Assembly (NCBI RefSeq): GCF_004340465.1
Contig: NZ_SLVV01000010.1
Coordinates: forward strand, 161,897 to 225,896
Source of the DNA: Mesobacillus foraminis
Lineage (GTDB): Bacteria; Bacillota; Bacilli; Bacillales; Cytobacillaceae
Reading direction: 5' to 3'
DNA length: 64,000 nucleotides
Position 1 is the stretch's first letter. The number at the start of each line of letters is the position of its first letter. Positions 8,280-16,675 of this stretch are shown here, one piece after another. The notes beneath the pieces are model-generated. The model did not search any database. It saw only the letters and a list, made by a program, of their open reading frames with translations, and was not told the DNA's origin. The translations under genes were made by a program, and so were the position numbers.

Positions 8280-8967
8280 TCTAGGGTTTCGAATACTGCC
8301 TGTGTCAAAAAAAGTGGAAAAACAGTTAGTGGAACAATATAGAAACGTCGTAACACCTCATATCAGTGATAACCTAAACAGGATGCATGCAATAGGGACG
8401 CATTTACGCCCGTTTCATAAAAAAGGAAAGCTGGTAGGGACGGCACTGACCGTAAAAACGAGACCGGGGGATAATCTGCTGGTTCATAAAGCGATTGATA
8501 TGGCTGAGCCGGGGGAAGTCATCGTGGTGGATGCCGGGGGTGATCTCACAAACGCAATTGTTGGAGAGATCATGCTGAGGCTGGCCAGAGTCAAAGGTAT
8601 AGCTGGATTCATCATCGATGGAGCGATCCGTGACTCCGCCGCCTTTTTAGCTGGGGATTTTCCCATCTATGCAAAAGGCATCACACACCGTGGTCCTTAT
8701 AAGGATGGGCCTGGCGAGATAAATGTTCCAGTCTCTGTGGGCGGAATGTTAGTTTCCCCGGGAGATCTTATCGTAGGGGATGAAGATGGGCTTGCAGTTG
8801 TCCCGGTGGAATCAGCTGAAGAGATCTTAATGAAGGTACGGGCACAAGAAAAAAAAGAGCATGAGATTATGGCCTCGATTGACAATGGAACTGTTGACCG
8901 CAGTTGGGTAGATAAAGCATTGAAGCAGAAAGGTTGTGAAATCATTGGCCCTGTTGAAAAGGTATGA
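8272..8967 (+). CDS. RraA-like family protein (aldolase/decarboxylase-like), second copy
   Basis: 231 residues, TTG start eight to nine bases after GGGAGGAG, overlapping the end of the LacI gene. It shows the classic RraA/HMG-aldolase signature IAGFIIDGAIRDSAAF with the full Asp-Gly...Arg-Asp motif, and VSPGDLIVGDEDGLAVVP near the C-terminus. This copy keeps the Asp that is Asn in the first RraA-like protein, so the two probably act on different substrates. Characterised relatives cleave 4-hydroxy-4-methyl-2-oxoglutarate or related 2-keto-4-hydroxy acids with a divalent metal. In this context an aldol cleavage giving pyruvate or glyoxylate plus an aldehyde is plausible. Confidence 0.85.
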   Translation: MSNLGFRILPVSKKVEKQLVEQYRNVVTPHISDNLNRMHAIGTHLRPFHKKGKLVGTALTVKTRPGDNLLVHKAIDMAEPGEVIVVDAGGDLTNAIVGEIMLRLARVKGIAGFIIDGAIRDSAAFLAGDFPIYAKGITHRGPYKDGPGEINVPVSVGGMLVSPGDLIVGDEDGLAVVPVESAEEILMKVRAQEKKEHEIMASIDNGTVDRSWVDKALKQKGCEIIGPVEKV

Positions 8968-10045
8968 TTGGCAAAAGCTTCAGCAGTTCTGTACGGAAGT
9001 TTTTATTAGGGCCGGTGTCGATAAGAACCATGCAAATACCGTTGCGGATTCTTTGATACAGGCTGATCTACGGGGTGTGGATTCCCACGGGGTCGTACGG
9101 ACGGCTATTTACTTGGAACGAATTGAACGAAACATGATGAATCCATTTGCAGAACCGGAAATTGAAATGGAACAAGGACCCACAGTCCTTTTGAATGGGA
9201 ATAACAATTTTGGAGCCGTTGTCGGGAGCAAGGCTCTAGATATAGCCTTGGAAAAAGCAAAAGAGCAAGGAATCGCTGTAGTCGGGGTAAAGGAATCCAA
9301 TCATTTTGGTACAGGAGCATTCTACGCTTTAAAAGCTATTGAAAAGAACATGATTTTATTGCTGATGTCCAATGCCTCTCAAACCATGCCTCCAACTGGT
9401 GGAAAAAGGCCATTTATCGGAACAAATCCTTTAGCAGTTGGAGTTCCTGCAGGAAAAGAGTTACCTTTTGTTTTAGACATGGCAACCAGTGTTGTTGCGA
9501 GAGGAAAAATAATCGTTGCTGCTCAAAAAGGCTCGGATATTCCATTGGGCTGGGCTATCGACAAAGATGGAAATCCAACTACGGATGCCGATGCAGCGCT
9601 TCAAGGGTCGGTTTTGCCTGTGGGTGGACCGAAAGGATATGCCATTTCCATGTTTATTGATATTTTAGCAGGTGTTCTAACTGGAGCTGGATATGGAAAG
9701 TACGTTAATAATATGTACGAAAATTGGAACGAACCACAAAATGTCGGCCATTTTTTCATAGCCATCGATATTGAGCGATTTATGCCTTTAGATCTGTTTA
9801 AAGAGCGAATGGATCGTTACATACAGGAAATAAAAGCCGAACCAAAAGCTGATGGGGTGAATGAAATATTAATCCCTGGGGAAATTGAACACCGCCTAGT
9901 GATTGAGCGGAAAAAGACTGGCCTTGAGCTGCCTGAAAAAGTCGAAAACGAACTGGAAGCCATCGGAAGACGCTACTCTCTCAAACTTTCAGACGCTCTA
10001 ATAGATTCATGTTATTCCAATCAAAAGAAGGAGGCAGTCAATTAA
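8936..10045 (+). CDS. Ldh2-type malate/L-lactate dehydrogenase family oxidoreductase
   Basis: 369 residues. GTG 8936 overlaps the RraA-like gene by 32 nt and has AAAGG very close; in-frame TTG 8945 is better spaced and may be the real start. Family marks: ADLRGVDSHGVVR near residue 50, GVKESNHFGTGAFYAL with the catalytic His, PPTGGKRPFIGTNPLAVGVP, and GGPKGYAISMFIDILAGVLTG. The family uses NAD(P)H on 2-keto acids (malate, lactate, ureidoglycolate, 2,3-diketogulonate). It probably oxidises or reduces a 2-keto sugar-acid intermediate here. Translationally coupled to its neighbours. Confidence 0.85.
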   Translation: MKSLALLKRYDWQKLQQFCTEVFIRAGVDKNHANTVADSLIQADLRGVDSHGVVRTAIYLERIERNMMNPFAEPEIEMEQGPTVLLNGNNNFGAVVGSKALDIALEKAKEQGIAVVGVKESNHFGTGAFYALKAIEKNMILLLMSNASQTMPPTGGKRPFIGTNPLAVGVPAGKELPFVLDMATSVVARGKIIVAAQKGSDIPLGWAIDKDGNPTTDADAALQGSVLPVGGPKGYAISMFIDILAGVLTGAGYGKYVNNMYENWNEPQNVGHFFIAIDIERFMPLDLFKERMDRYIQEIKAEPKADGVNEILIPGEIEHRLVIERKKTGLELPEKVENELEAIGRRYSLKLSDALIDSCYSNQKKEAVN

Positions 10046-10047
10046 TC

Positions 10048-11235
10048 ATGAACCTGACAAATTTTAGATATGAGATCCCTACTGCTATTGAATTTGGACG
10101 TGGATATGTAAAAAAACTGCACGAGCATGTGCAGAATCTAGGTGGTTCGAATGTGTTGATTGTAGGGGACCCTGGAGTACTCCAGGCAGGGATAATCAAG
10201 CGTCTTGAAAAGCCTTTAGAAGATGCCTCTATATCGTATTCGATTTTTACGGATGTAGGCACCGAGGCATCCATAGAATCGGTTGATAAAGGAACGGATG
10301 TAGCAAAAGAAATGGGCTGTGACATTGTGGTGGGTGTAGGGGGAGGTAGCGCTCTCGATACCGCAAAAGCTATCGGCCTCATGCTGAAAAACCCGGGGAA
10401 CATAAGGGATTACGTTGGAATCGATAATGTTCCAGCACCTGGAGTTCCTGTTATTGCGGTGCCGACCACAGCAGGTACTGGCAGTGAAATAACCAGGTTC
10501 TCTGTACTGTCAGATAAAGCGAAAAAAGTAAAGCTTAGTGTCGGAAGTATGTTTAATTGTCCTTCTTTAGCTCTTTGCGACCCAGAACTTACCATTACAT
10601 TGCCTCCACATATTACAGCGGCGACAGGGATGGATGCATTAACGCATGCACTCGAGTCTTATGTTAATAAAGCAACGCAACCTATCTCAGAAGCGTTGTC
10701 GGTTCAATCCATGAAATTGGTGGCCAACAGTTTACGGCTTGCGGTGGTACAAGGTGAAAATATTGAGGCCCGCCATGATATGCTCCTGGCGAGTACGCTT
10801 GCTGCCATGGCTTTTAATTCCACCCGCCTTGGTTTAGCTCATGCGCTTGCCATGCCTTTAGGCGGCCAGTTTAATATTCCCCATGGCATTGTAAATGCGA
10901 TTCTATTACCCGAGGTAATGGAATTCAACCTTATTGGGAATGTGGAAAAGTATGCACATATTGCAAGGATTTTTGGTGAAAAGACGGAGAATCTCTCTCT
11001 CAGGGAGGCAGCAGAGCTTTCGGTTACTGCCGTTCGCCAATTGAACAAAGATTTGGGAATTACCCAGACATTATCTGACTATGGCGTGGAGGAAGAGCAT
11101 CTTGACGGTATAGTAGAGGAAGCTATATTATCAGGAAACGTTCCAGTAAATCCAGTACAAGCAACAAAAGAGGATCTCAAAAATATATGCCGTCGCGTCA
11201 TGGCGCCTAAAGTAAAAGAAACGGTCTTAAATTAA
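10048..11235 (+). CDS. iron-containing alcohol dehydrogenase
   Basis: 395 residues from ATG 10048, two bases after the previous stop. AAGGAGG sits 13 bases upstream inside the previous gene; no closer start codon exists in frame. Motifs of the Fe-ADH family: GGGSALDTAKAIGL (nucleotide binding), PTTAGTGSEITRFSVL, GMDALTHALESYV, and GLAHALAMPLGGQFNIPHG with the iron-binding His residues. Likely role: interconverting a short aldehyde such as glycolaldehyde or lactaldehyde and its alcohol, next to the aldehyde dehydrogenase. The substrate is inferred from context only. Confidence 0.9.
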   Translation: MNLTNFRYEIPTAIEFGRGYVKKLHEHVQNLGGSNVLIVGDPGVLQAGIIKRLEKPLEDASISYSIFTDVGTEASIESVDKGTDVAKEMGCDIVVGVGGGSALDTAKAIGLMLKNPGNIRDYVGIDNVPAPGVPVIAVPTTAGTGSEITRFSVLSDKAKKVKLSVGSMFNCPSLALCDPELTITLPPHITAATGMDALTHALESYVNKATQPISEALSVQSMKLVANSLRLAVVQGENIEARHDMLLASTLAAMAFNSTRLGLAHALAMPLGGQFNIPHGIVNAILLPEVMEFNLIGNVEKYAHIARIFGEKTENLSLREAAELSVTAVRQLNKDLGITQTLSDYGVEEEHLDGIVEEAILSGNVPVNPVQATKEDLKNICRRVMAPKVKETVLN

Positions 11236-11258
11236 CTTTTACAAGGAGAATGATAAAA

Positions 11259-12755
11259 ATGACTTTAGCCTTAAGCGCTGGAATGGTCAATTGGCTGGAG
11301 AACCATCAGCCAAAGACGTATGGAAACTACATCAACGGAGAGTGGGTTAATAGCGGAAGCGGAGAAACCTATCCCATATATAATGCAGCCAACAGGGAAC
11401 GACTTTTAGCCACTTTTCAAAATTCTAATAAAGAAGATGTCAATAAAGCAGTGGAAGCAGCACACATAGCTTTTAAAAACTGGTCAAAGCTTCCTGGTCC
11501 AGACCGGGGGTCAATATTATTCCGTTTTGCAGATCTGCTGGAACAGGATACAGATGAATTAGCCTATATGCTTTCCGCGGAACAAGGCAAAATACTTGAT
11601 GAATCTAAAGGGGAAGTGTTGCGGGCAGCAAAGGAAGCACGTTTTTGCGCTGGCGAGGCTTTTAGAATAGAAGGTAACACCCTGCCAGGGGAAAGAAGCA
11701 ATGTGTGGAGTTCAACGGTACGAAGTCCTATTGGAGTAGTAGCTGCTATTGCACCTTGGAATTTCCCAGTTGTCACCCCTGTCAGGAAGATTGCCCCTGC
11801 TTTAGCCTACGGATGTACGGTAGTTTATAAACCTGCATCTTTAACACCGTGGACCTCTGTACGATTAATGGAGCTATTGGCTAAGGCTGGTGTCCCGGAC
11901 GGAGTGGTCAATCTTGTTATTGGAAGCGGTGCCAATGTCGGAGATCCCTTAGTGAACCATCCATTGGTAAGGGGAATTAGCTTTACCGGTTCTTCGAGTC
12001 TCGGTATCGAAATTAATCAAAAGGCGGCGGGAAGATTAGCCAAAACACAGCTTGAACTTGGGGGAAAAAACCCGGCAGTTGTCCTAGATTTTAAGGATGC
12101 TGACGCAATAGCAAACCAGATTGTTTCAGCTGCATTTGCCTGCAGTGGTCAACGGTGTACATCGATTAGCAGAGTAATAGTTTTAAAAGAAAAGAAACAA
12201 GAGGTAACAGAGGCTCTTAGAAGACAGCTTGAGAATATAAGGGTTGGCCCTTCCTGGGAAGAGGGAGTGACAATGGGGCCTCTCGTAAATGCTAGTCAAC
12301 TGGATTCTGTCCAGGAATACCTTAAAATCGGAGTCGCAGAAGGTGCGAGAGTATTATTTGGTGGAGAAATTCTGTCTGAAGGACATTTCTCACAGGGAGC
12401 TTATATGAAGCCTGCCCTACTCGATCAAGTAACTCCTGATATGAGAGTGGCTAAAGAAGAAATTTTCGGCCCTGTCTTAACGATAATAGAAGTGGAGAAT
12501 AAAGAAGAGGCATTACAAGTGGCAAACAACGTGGAATATGGCCTGGCAGCTTCTATATTTACTGATGAATTTTCAACTGTCTATCATTTTGCAGACCAAC
12601 TAGTGGCAGGAATGATCCATATTAACCATGGCACTGCAAGTGCCGCGCATATGCCTTTTGGCGGTGTGAAGCAATCCGGAGCAGGTGCATTTTCTATCGG
12701 TCACACAAATGCTGAATTTTTTACAGAAATGAAGGTAGTATACTTTGAATACTAA
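11259..12755 (+). CDS. NAD(P)-dependent aldehyde dehydrogenase
   Basis: 498 residues. AAGGAG at 11242-11247 is well spaced from ATG 11259; ATG 11250 in the same frame is too close to it. Family marks: APWNFPVVTPVRKIAPALAY, the GFTGS-like SFTGSSSLGIEI, catalytic Glu in LELGGKNPAVVL and catalytic Cys in CSGQRCTSISRVIV, and EEIFGPVLTI near the end. It resembles the succinate-semialdehyde / glycolaldehyde / lactaldehyde dehydrogenase branch. Together with the Fe-ADH it would dispose of an aldehyde released by aldol cleavage. A terminator-like hairpin follows. Confidence 0.9.
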   Translation: MTLALSAGMVNWLENHQPKTYGNYINGEWVNSGSGETYPIYNAANRERLLATFQNSNKEDVNKAVEAAHIAFKNWSKLPGPDRGSILFRFADLLEQDTDELAYMLSAEQGKILDESKGEVLRAAKEARFCAGEAFRIEGNTLPGERSNVWSSTVRSPIGVVAAIAPWNFPVVTPVRKIAPALAYGCTVVYKPASLTPWTSVRLMELLAKAGVPDGVVNLVIGSGANVGDPLVNHPLVRGISFTGSSSLGIEINQKAAGRLAKTQLELGGKNPAVVLDFKDADAIANQIVSAAFACSGQRCTSISRVIVLKEKKQEVTEALRRQLENIRVGPSWEEGVTMGPLVNASQLDSVQEYLKIGVAEGARVLFGGEILSEGHFSQGAYMKPALLDQVTPDMRVAKEEIFGPVLTIIEVENKEEALQVANNVEYGLAASIFTDEFSTVYHFADQLVAGMIHINHGTASAAHMPFGGVKQSGAGAFSIGHTNAEFFTEMKVVYFEY

Positions 12756-12773
12756 ATGAATGTTTCATCAATG

Positions 12774-12816
12774 GGGTAGTCATAATTTCTCGAAATAATG
12801 GCTGCCCTTTTCTTTT
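12774..12816 (+). terminator. intrinsic terminator after the aldehyde dehydrogenase gene
   Basis: GGGTAGTCAT (12774-12783) pairs with ATGGCTGCCC (12798-12807) with two G-U wobbles, followed by TTTTCTTTT. Confidence 0.65.
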
Positions 12817-12847
12817 ACTACAATTCATATAGAAAGGTCTGAGAAGC

Positions 12848-13810
12848 ATGAAACCCAAAGTTTACATAACCCGCAGAATACCTTTGGAGATTTTATCGCA
12901 AATAGAAGAAAAATGTGATGTGAGGATGTGGCATGAGGAAGATATTCCTGTTCCTCGGGAGGTACTAGAAAGTGAGATTGTAGATGTAGAAGGTCTTTTT
13001 TGTTTGTTGACAGAATCGATTGACATAGACCTGCTTTGGAAGGCCAAAAATTTGCGGGTGATAAGTAATATGGCTGTAGGATATAACAATATTGACATTC
13101 AAGCAGCTAAACAAAAAGGGATTACGGTAACGAACACCCCAGGTGTACTAACGGAAACCACAGCGGATCTTACTTTTGCCTTATTGATGGCAACAGCTCG
13201 TCGCATAGTAGAATCATCTGACTATTTAAGACAAGGCAATTGGAATACCTGGTCACCTATGCAATTGACCGGACAGGATATTTATGGAGCTACACTTGGC
13301 ATTATTGGAATGGGGAGGATAGGCGAGTCATTAGTTAAGAGGGCGAAAGGTTTTGACATGGAAGTTTTATATTATAACCGAAGCCGCAAATTAGAGGTTG
13401 AAGAAAAGTGGGGATTAAATTATGTGGGGTTTGAGGAATTACTTAAAGAATCAGATTTTGTCTGTATCTTGACACCGTATACCAAAGAAACAGCGAATCT
13501 TATTGGAGAACGGGAGCTTTCGCTAATGAAAAAAACTGCAATCCTAATAAACACTGCCAGAGGAGGGATTGTAGATGAAAAGGCGTTATATGAATCCTTA
13601 AAGAATGGTGGAATTTGGGCAGCTGGGTTGGACGTGTTCGCAGACGAGCCACTCTCTTTAAATCATCCACTGTTAACCCTTCCCAATTTAGTGACACTAC
13701 CACATATCGGCAGTGCCAGCATCAAAACAAGGCTTAAAATGGCCGAACTTGCGGCGGAAAATTTAATTCTTCCATTGTATGATTCCACACCTAAGCATGT
13801 GGTTGTTTAA
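12848..13810 (+). CDS. D-2-hydroxyacid dehydrogenase (glyoxylate/hydroxypyruvate reductase type)
   Basis: 320 residues; ATG 12848 follows GGTCTGAGAAGC. The NAD(P) motif is LGIIGMGRIGESLVKRAKGF at about residue 150. The catalytic Arg lies in LINTARGGIVDEKALYESL, and the His in LPHIGSAS. This is the GyaR/GhrB branch, which reduces glyoxylate to glycolate and hydroxypyruvate to D-glycerate in the cytosol. Glycerate made here would feed the downstream glycerate kinase domain. It follows a terminator, so it may have its own promoter in the 90-bp gap. Confidence 0.88.
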   Translation: MKPKVYITRRIPLEILSQIEEKCDVRMWHEEDIPVPREVLESEIVDVEGLFCLLTESIDIDLLWKAKNLRVISNMAVGYNNIDIQAAKQKGITVTNTPGVLTETTADLTFALLMATARRIVESSDYLRQGNWNTWSPMQLTGQDIYGATLGIIGMGRIGESLVKRAKGFDMEVLYYNRSRKLEVEEKWGLNYVGFEELLKESDFVCILTPYTKETANLIGERELSLMKKTAILINTARGGIVDEKALYESLKNGGIWAAGLDVFADEPLSLNHPLLTLPNLVTLPHIGSASIKTRLKMAELAAENLILPLYDSTPKHVVV

Positions 13811-13961
13811 TTTTCTTTACTGCAAGTATCCGTTAAATATCCATTGAATATCAAGTAGAAATTAAACCTAAAATCGGAAATTTTCCTTTTGAAAGCAATC
13901 GATAAATGTTTCCTTTTACTGATAAACAGGTTGTAACAGAGACCATAGAAGAGGTGGTAAA
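13811..13961. other. short AT-rich gap
   Basis: The gap holds the ribosome binding site AGAGGTGG for the following GTG start and no visible terminator or gene. Confidence 0.4.
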
Positions 13962-15578
13962 GTGAAAATTGCAGTTGGAAATGATCATGCAGGCTATCCA
14001 TTAAAAAATCATGTCTTAACGCTTTTAAGTCAGCTAAATGTTGAGGTTAAATATTACGGTAGCGACAGTTCCACCCCTGTTGATTTCCCTGATATTGCAA
14101 GTAAAGTCTGTACAGCTGTCCAAGGTGGCGTGGCAGATAGGGGGATAATGGTGTGTGGTACTGGTGTTGGTGCATGTATTGCAGCAAACAAATTTTTAAA
14201 AATACGTGCTGCAGTATGTCATGACACATATTCTGCACACCAATGTGTGGAACATGATGAGGTTAATGTTCTGTGTATAGGAGCACAAATTATAGGTGAT
14301 CGGTTGGCAAAAGAAATTATTGAGACTTTCTTAAAATCCACATTTTCTACTGAAAAGCAATTTAGAAGAAGGGTTCAAAAAATTACTAAGATAGAAATCG
14401 AGTCTGCTCGCCAATTACTGAAAGAGATGAAAATTGTAATCGCGCCAGATTCTTTTAAAGAAAGCCTTTCGGCTCTAGAGGCAGCCAATGCGATCGAAAG
14501 AGGCTTCAAACCGGTTTTCCCCAATGCCGAATACATTAAAATGCCGATGGCCGATGGCGGTGAGGGGACCGTCCAATCCTTGGTGGATGCCACAAACGGG
14601 ATCATCGAGGAGCGGATTGTATCTGGCCCTCTGGGAGAACCCGTTAAAGCCTTCTTTGGATTGATGGGAGACAGGAAAACAGCTGTCATCGAAATGGCTG
14701 CGGCCTCAGGTTTGCATTTGGTTCCCATGAATGACAGAAATTCGTTGATCACGTCGACGCGAGGGACAGGAGAGCTGATTTTAGCTGCCCTTGATCTGGG
14801 TGTAAAACATCTTATCATCGGGATTGGCGGTAGCGCCACGAACGATGGCGGCGCCGGGATGGTCCAGGCGTTGGGCGGAAAGTTATTGGACGAGTCGGGA
14901 AATGACATCGGTCCCGGTGGCGGCGCACTCGCACAAATACGTACCATTGACTTGAGTGGCATTGACGACCGACTAAAAGACGTTCAAATCGAAGTGGCTT
15001 GTGACGTCGATAATCCGTTAACAGGACCAAGAGGAGCTTCCGCCATTTTTGGCCCTCAAAAAGGAGCCACTCCTGAACAGGTGGAAATGCTTGACCAAAA
15101 TCTATCACATTTTGCTGATGTCGCTGAACGAACGTTGGGTAAGTCTTTCCGGGATATTGAAGGTGCTGGTGCGGCGGGCGGTCTTGGGGCAAGCCTGTTG
15201 GCCTTCCTTAACGCAGACCTTAAAAGAGGAATCCAGATTGTCCTTAATGCCGTGAATTTTGAGGAAGTCGTCAAGGATGCAGACCTTGTCATCACAGGAG
15301 AAGGCCGTATTGATGGTCAAACGGTTTATGGGAAAACGCCAATCGGGGTAGCAAAGGCGGCAAAAAAACACGGTGTTCCTGTCATTGGAATTGCGGGATC
15401 TTTATCCCAGGACAGCGAAGTTGTGCATGAACACGGAATCGATGCCCTTTTTAGTATTGTCCCAGGCATCACCTCACTCCCGGATGCCTTTGAACATGCG
15501 GCTCATTACATGGAGATAACTTCCAGAAATATTGCAGCATCCATGAGAACAATTCGGACGATTCAAAGAAGCTGTTAG
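13962..15578 (+). CDS. fusion of RpiB/LacA-type sugar-phosphate isomerase and glycerate kinase
   Basis: 538 residues in one frame from GTG 13962 (RBS AGAGGTGG). Residues 1-148 are an RpiB/LacAB isomerase: MKIAVGNDHAGYPLKNH at the N-terminus, catalytic Cys in VCGTGVGACIAANK, then CHDTYSAHQCVEHDEVNVL. The last motif resembles the tetrose-phosphate isomerase branch (inference). After a linker of a few residues, Met156 (ATG 14427) begins a glycerate kinase type 1 of 383 residues, close to the free-standing family length: KIVIAPDSFKESLSALEAA, MPMADGGEGTVQ, GIGGSATNDGGAG, ITGEGRIDGQT. The kinase makes 2- or 3-phosphoglycerate. The first third is AT-rich like the genes before it, while the kinase part is clearly GC-richer. 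No ribosome binding site precedes the internal ATG beyond GAAAGAG touching it. Confidence 0.88.
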   Translation: MKIAVGNDHAGYPLKNHVLTLLSQLNVEVKYYGSDSSTPVDFPDIASKVCTAVQGGVADRGIMVCGTGVGACIAANKFLKIRAAVCHDTYSAHQCVEHDEVNVLCIGAQIIGDRLAKEIIETFLKSTFSTEKQFRRRVQKITKIEIESARQLLKEMKIVIAPDSFKESLSALEAANAIERGFKPVFPNAEYIKMPMADGGEGTVQSLVDATNGIIEERIVSGPLGEPVKAFFGLMGDRKTAVIEMAAASGLHLVPMNDRNSLITSTRGTGELILAALDLGVKHLIIGIGGSATNDGGAGMVQALGGKLLDESGNDIGPGGGALAQIRTIDLSGIDDRLKDVQIEVACDVDNPLTGPRGASAIFGPQKGATPEQVEMLDQNLSHFADVAERTLGKSFRDIEGAGAAGGLGASLLAFLNADLKRGIQIVLNAVNFEEVVKDADLVITGEGRIDGQTVYGKTPIGVAKAAKKHGVPVIGIAGSLSQDSEVVHEHGIDALFSIVPGITSLPDAFEHAAHYMEITSRNIAASMRTIRTIQRSC

Positions 15579-15600
15579 ACAAAATAAAAAGACGCCAAAT

Positions 15601-15900
15601 TGAACTGCACCACAAATTTTAGACACAGTCTAAAATTTGGAGGTGTTTTTCTATTGCTAAATTTACGAATGACCAAAAAGCTAGAACTGTAAAATGGTAT
15701 TTAGAAAGAAATGAAGGATACCTAACAATCGCAAAGGAAATTGGTGTACATAAAAAACATGTTCAATATTAGGTACGTAAATATGAATTCCACGGTGAAA
15801 ATGCCTTTTTCAAGAGCTATACAAACTCCATTACACTTTAAACTAGACGTACGTAAATATATGAACAATAATGGGACGACTATCTTTGAAACAGCTACAA
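15601..15900 (+). mobile_element. remnant of an IS3-family insertion sequence (left end and part of orfA)
   Basis: TGAACTGCACC at 15601 looks like an IS3/IS150-type terminal repeat and is followed by an 11-bp palindrome (AAATTTTAGAC, three bases, complement). From 15653 the frame reads IAKFTNDQKARTVKWYLERN and IAKEIGVHKKHVQY, then stop, then VRKYEFHGENAFFKSY: an OrfA helix-turn-helix protein in which the tryptophan after QY has become TAG (15770-15772) and the start codon appears as ATT. A further shift and stops follow, and homology ends near 15900. No right-hand repeat or orfB was found. Confidence 0.8.
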
Positions 15901-15922
15901 ATAACGAGAATAGGAGAATGCT

Positions 15923-16387
15923 ATGTACATCTGGAACCTTACCGCCCTTATCCTCGCACTGAGGGAAGACTCCCTGAACGAAAAACAAAAGAAAACATAC
16001 CGGAACGTATTCTGGATACTTGCCGCCTTGACCATTTTAACCCTTCCTGTCGTCGTTGACCCGTCATCCATGAATACTTACGACATGATGGACCTTGCCT
16101 GCTTTATCGTCATCAATGCCATTGGGATTATGATGGCTTATGGAATTTACAAAAAAGGAGTCCATGAGGATTTCTTCCTTCCCTATTTTTCTCTTAACAT
16201 CCCGATTTTCATAAGGACGACGATCTTGTCAATCTTGCTTATGATCATTGGATACACTTATATCCTGATGTTCGCCCCCCAGCACTCAATGGATGGGACG
16301 AACGTCATCGACCTTGCCATTTCGATCATCGTCGAGTTGGTGTTTAACGCAATGCTGGTACAATCGTTCCGTAAGGTCTATCAATAA
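15923..16387 (+). CDS. small integral membrane protein of unknown function
   Basis: 154 residues; ATG 15923 preceded by AGGAGA at good spacing. About four hydrophobic segments: residues 28-46, 57-74, 86-110 and 125-145, separated by short charged loops (RKVYQ at the C-terminus). I recognise no family. It lies just after the IS remnant and ends in a terminator, so it looks like a resident single gene transcribed alone, perhaps with its upstream region disrupted by the insertion. Confidence 0.65.
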   Translation: MYIWNLTALILALREDSLNEKQKKTYRNVFWILAALTILTLPVVVDPSSMNTYDMMDLACFIVINAIGIMMAYGIYKKGVHEDFFLPYFSLNIPIFIRTTILSILLMIIGYTYILMFAPQHSMDGTNVIDLAISIIVELVFNAMLVQSFRKVYQ

Positions 16388-16409
16388 AAGCCCTCAGGGG
16401 GCTTTTATT
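16384..16409 (+). terminator. intrinsic terminator
   Basis: AATAAAAGCCC and GGGGGCTTTTATT pair around TCA directly over the stop codon of the membrane protein gene. Confidence 0.75.
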
Positions 16410-16634
16410 GCTTTCTCCAGTTTAAAGTTTAAGGGATGGAGGAAAAGTTCTTGGGAATAAAGGCGGTGAGAATGGATGGCAGAAAGGTCGACAAAACTCA
16501 AACCGGAGCTGCAATCTAAAATACCAGATACGATCCCCATGTGAAATTATGGCACGCCCCGATAGTCTACAAATATAGTTGAGTTTCGAAAAGAGGATTG
16601 GGTCTAATCCAGATGGATGAAAATCAAAACTGAT

Positions 16635-16674
16635 ATGTCGAACCCCCTTTCGATAAAAGAAAGGGGGTCGACAT
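16635..16674 (-). terminator. long hairpin at the end of the SRAP pseudogene
   Basis: ATGTCGAACCCCCTTTC and GAAAGGGGGTCGACAT pair over 16 bp with one bulged A. It begins one base after the remnant stop codon of the SRAP gene on the minus strand. The 16410-16634 stretch before it holds no recognisable gene. Confidence 0.6.
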
Positions 16675-16675
16675 A

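Noticed and set aside
14375-15371. Long minus-strand open frames opposite the glycerate kinase domain (up to 195 codons)
   Set aside because: Shadow frames of a GC-rich coding region with no RBS or recognisable domain; the plus strand is clearly the coding one.
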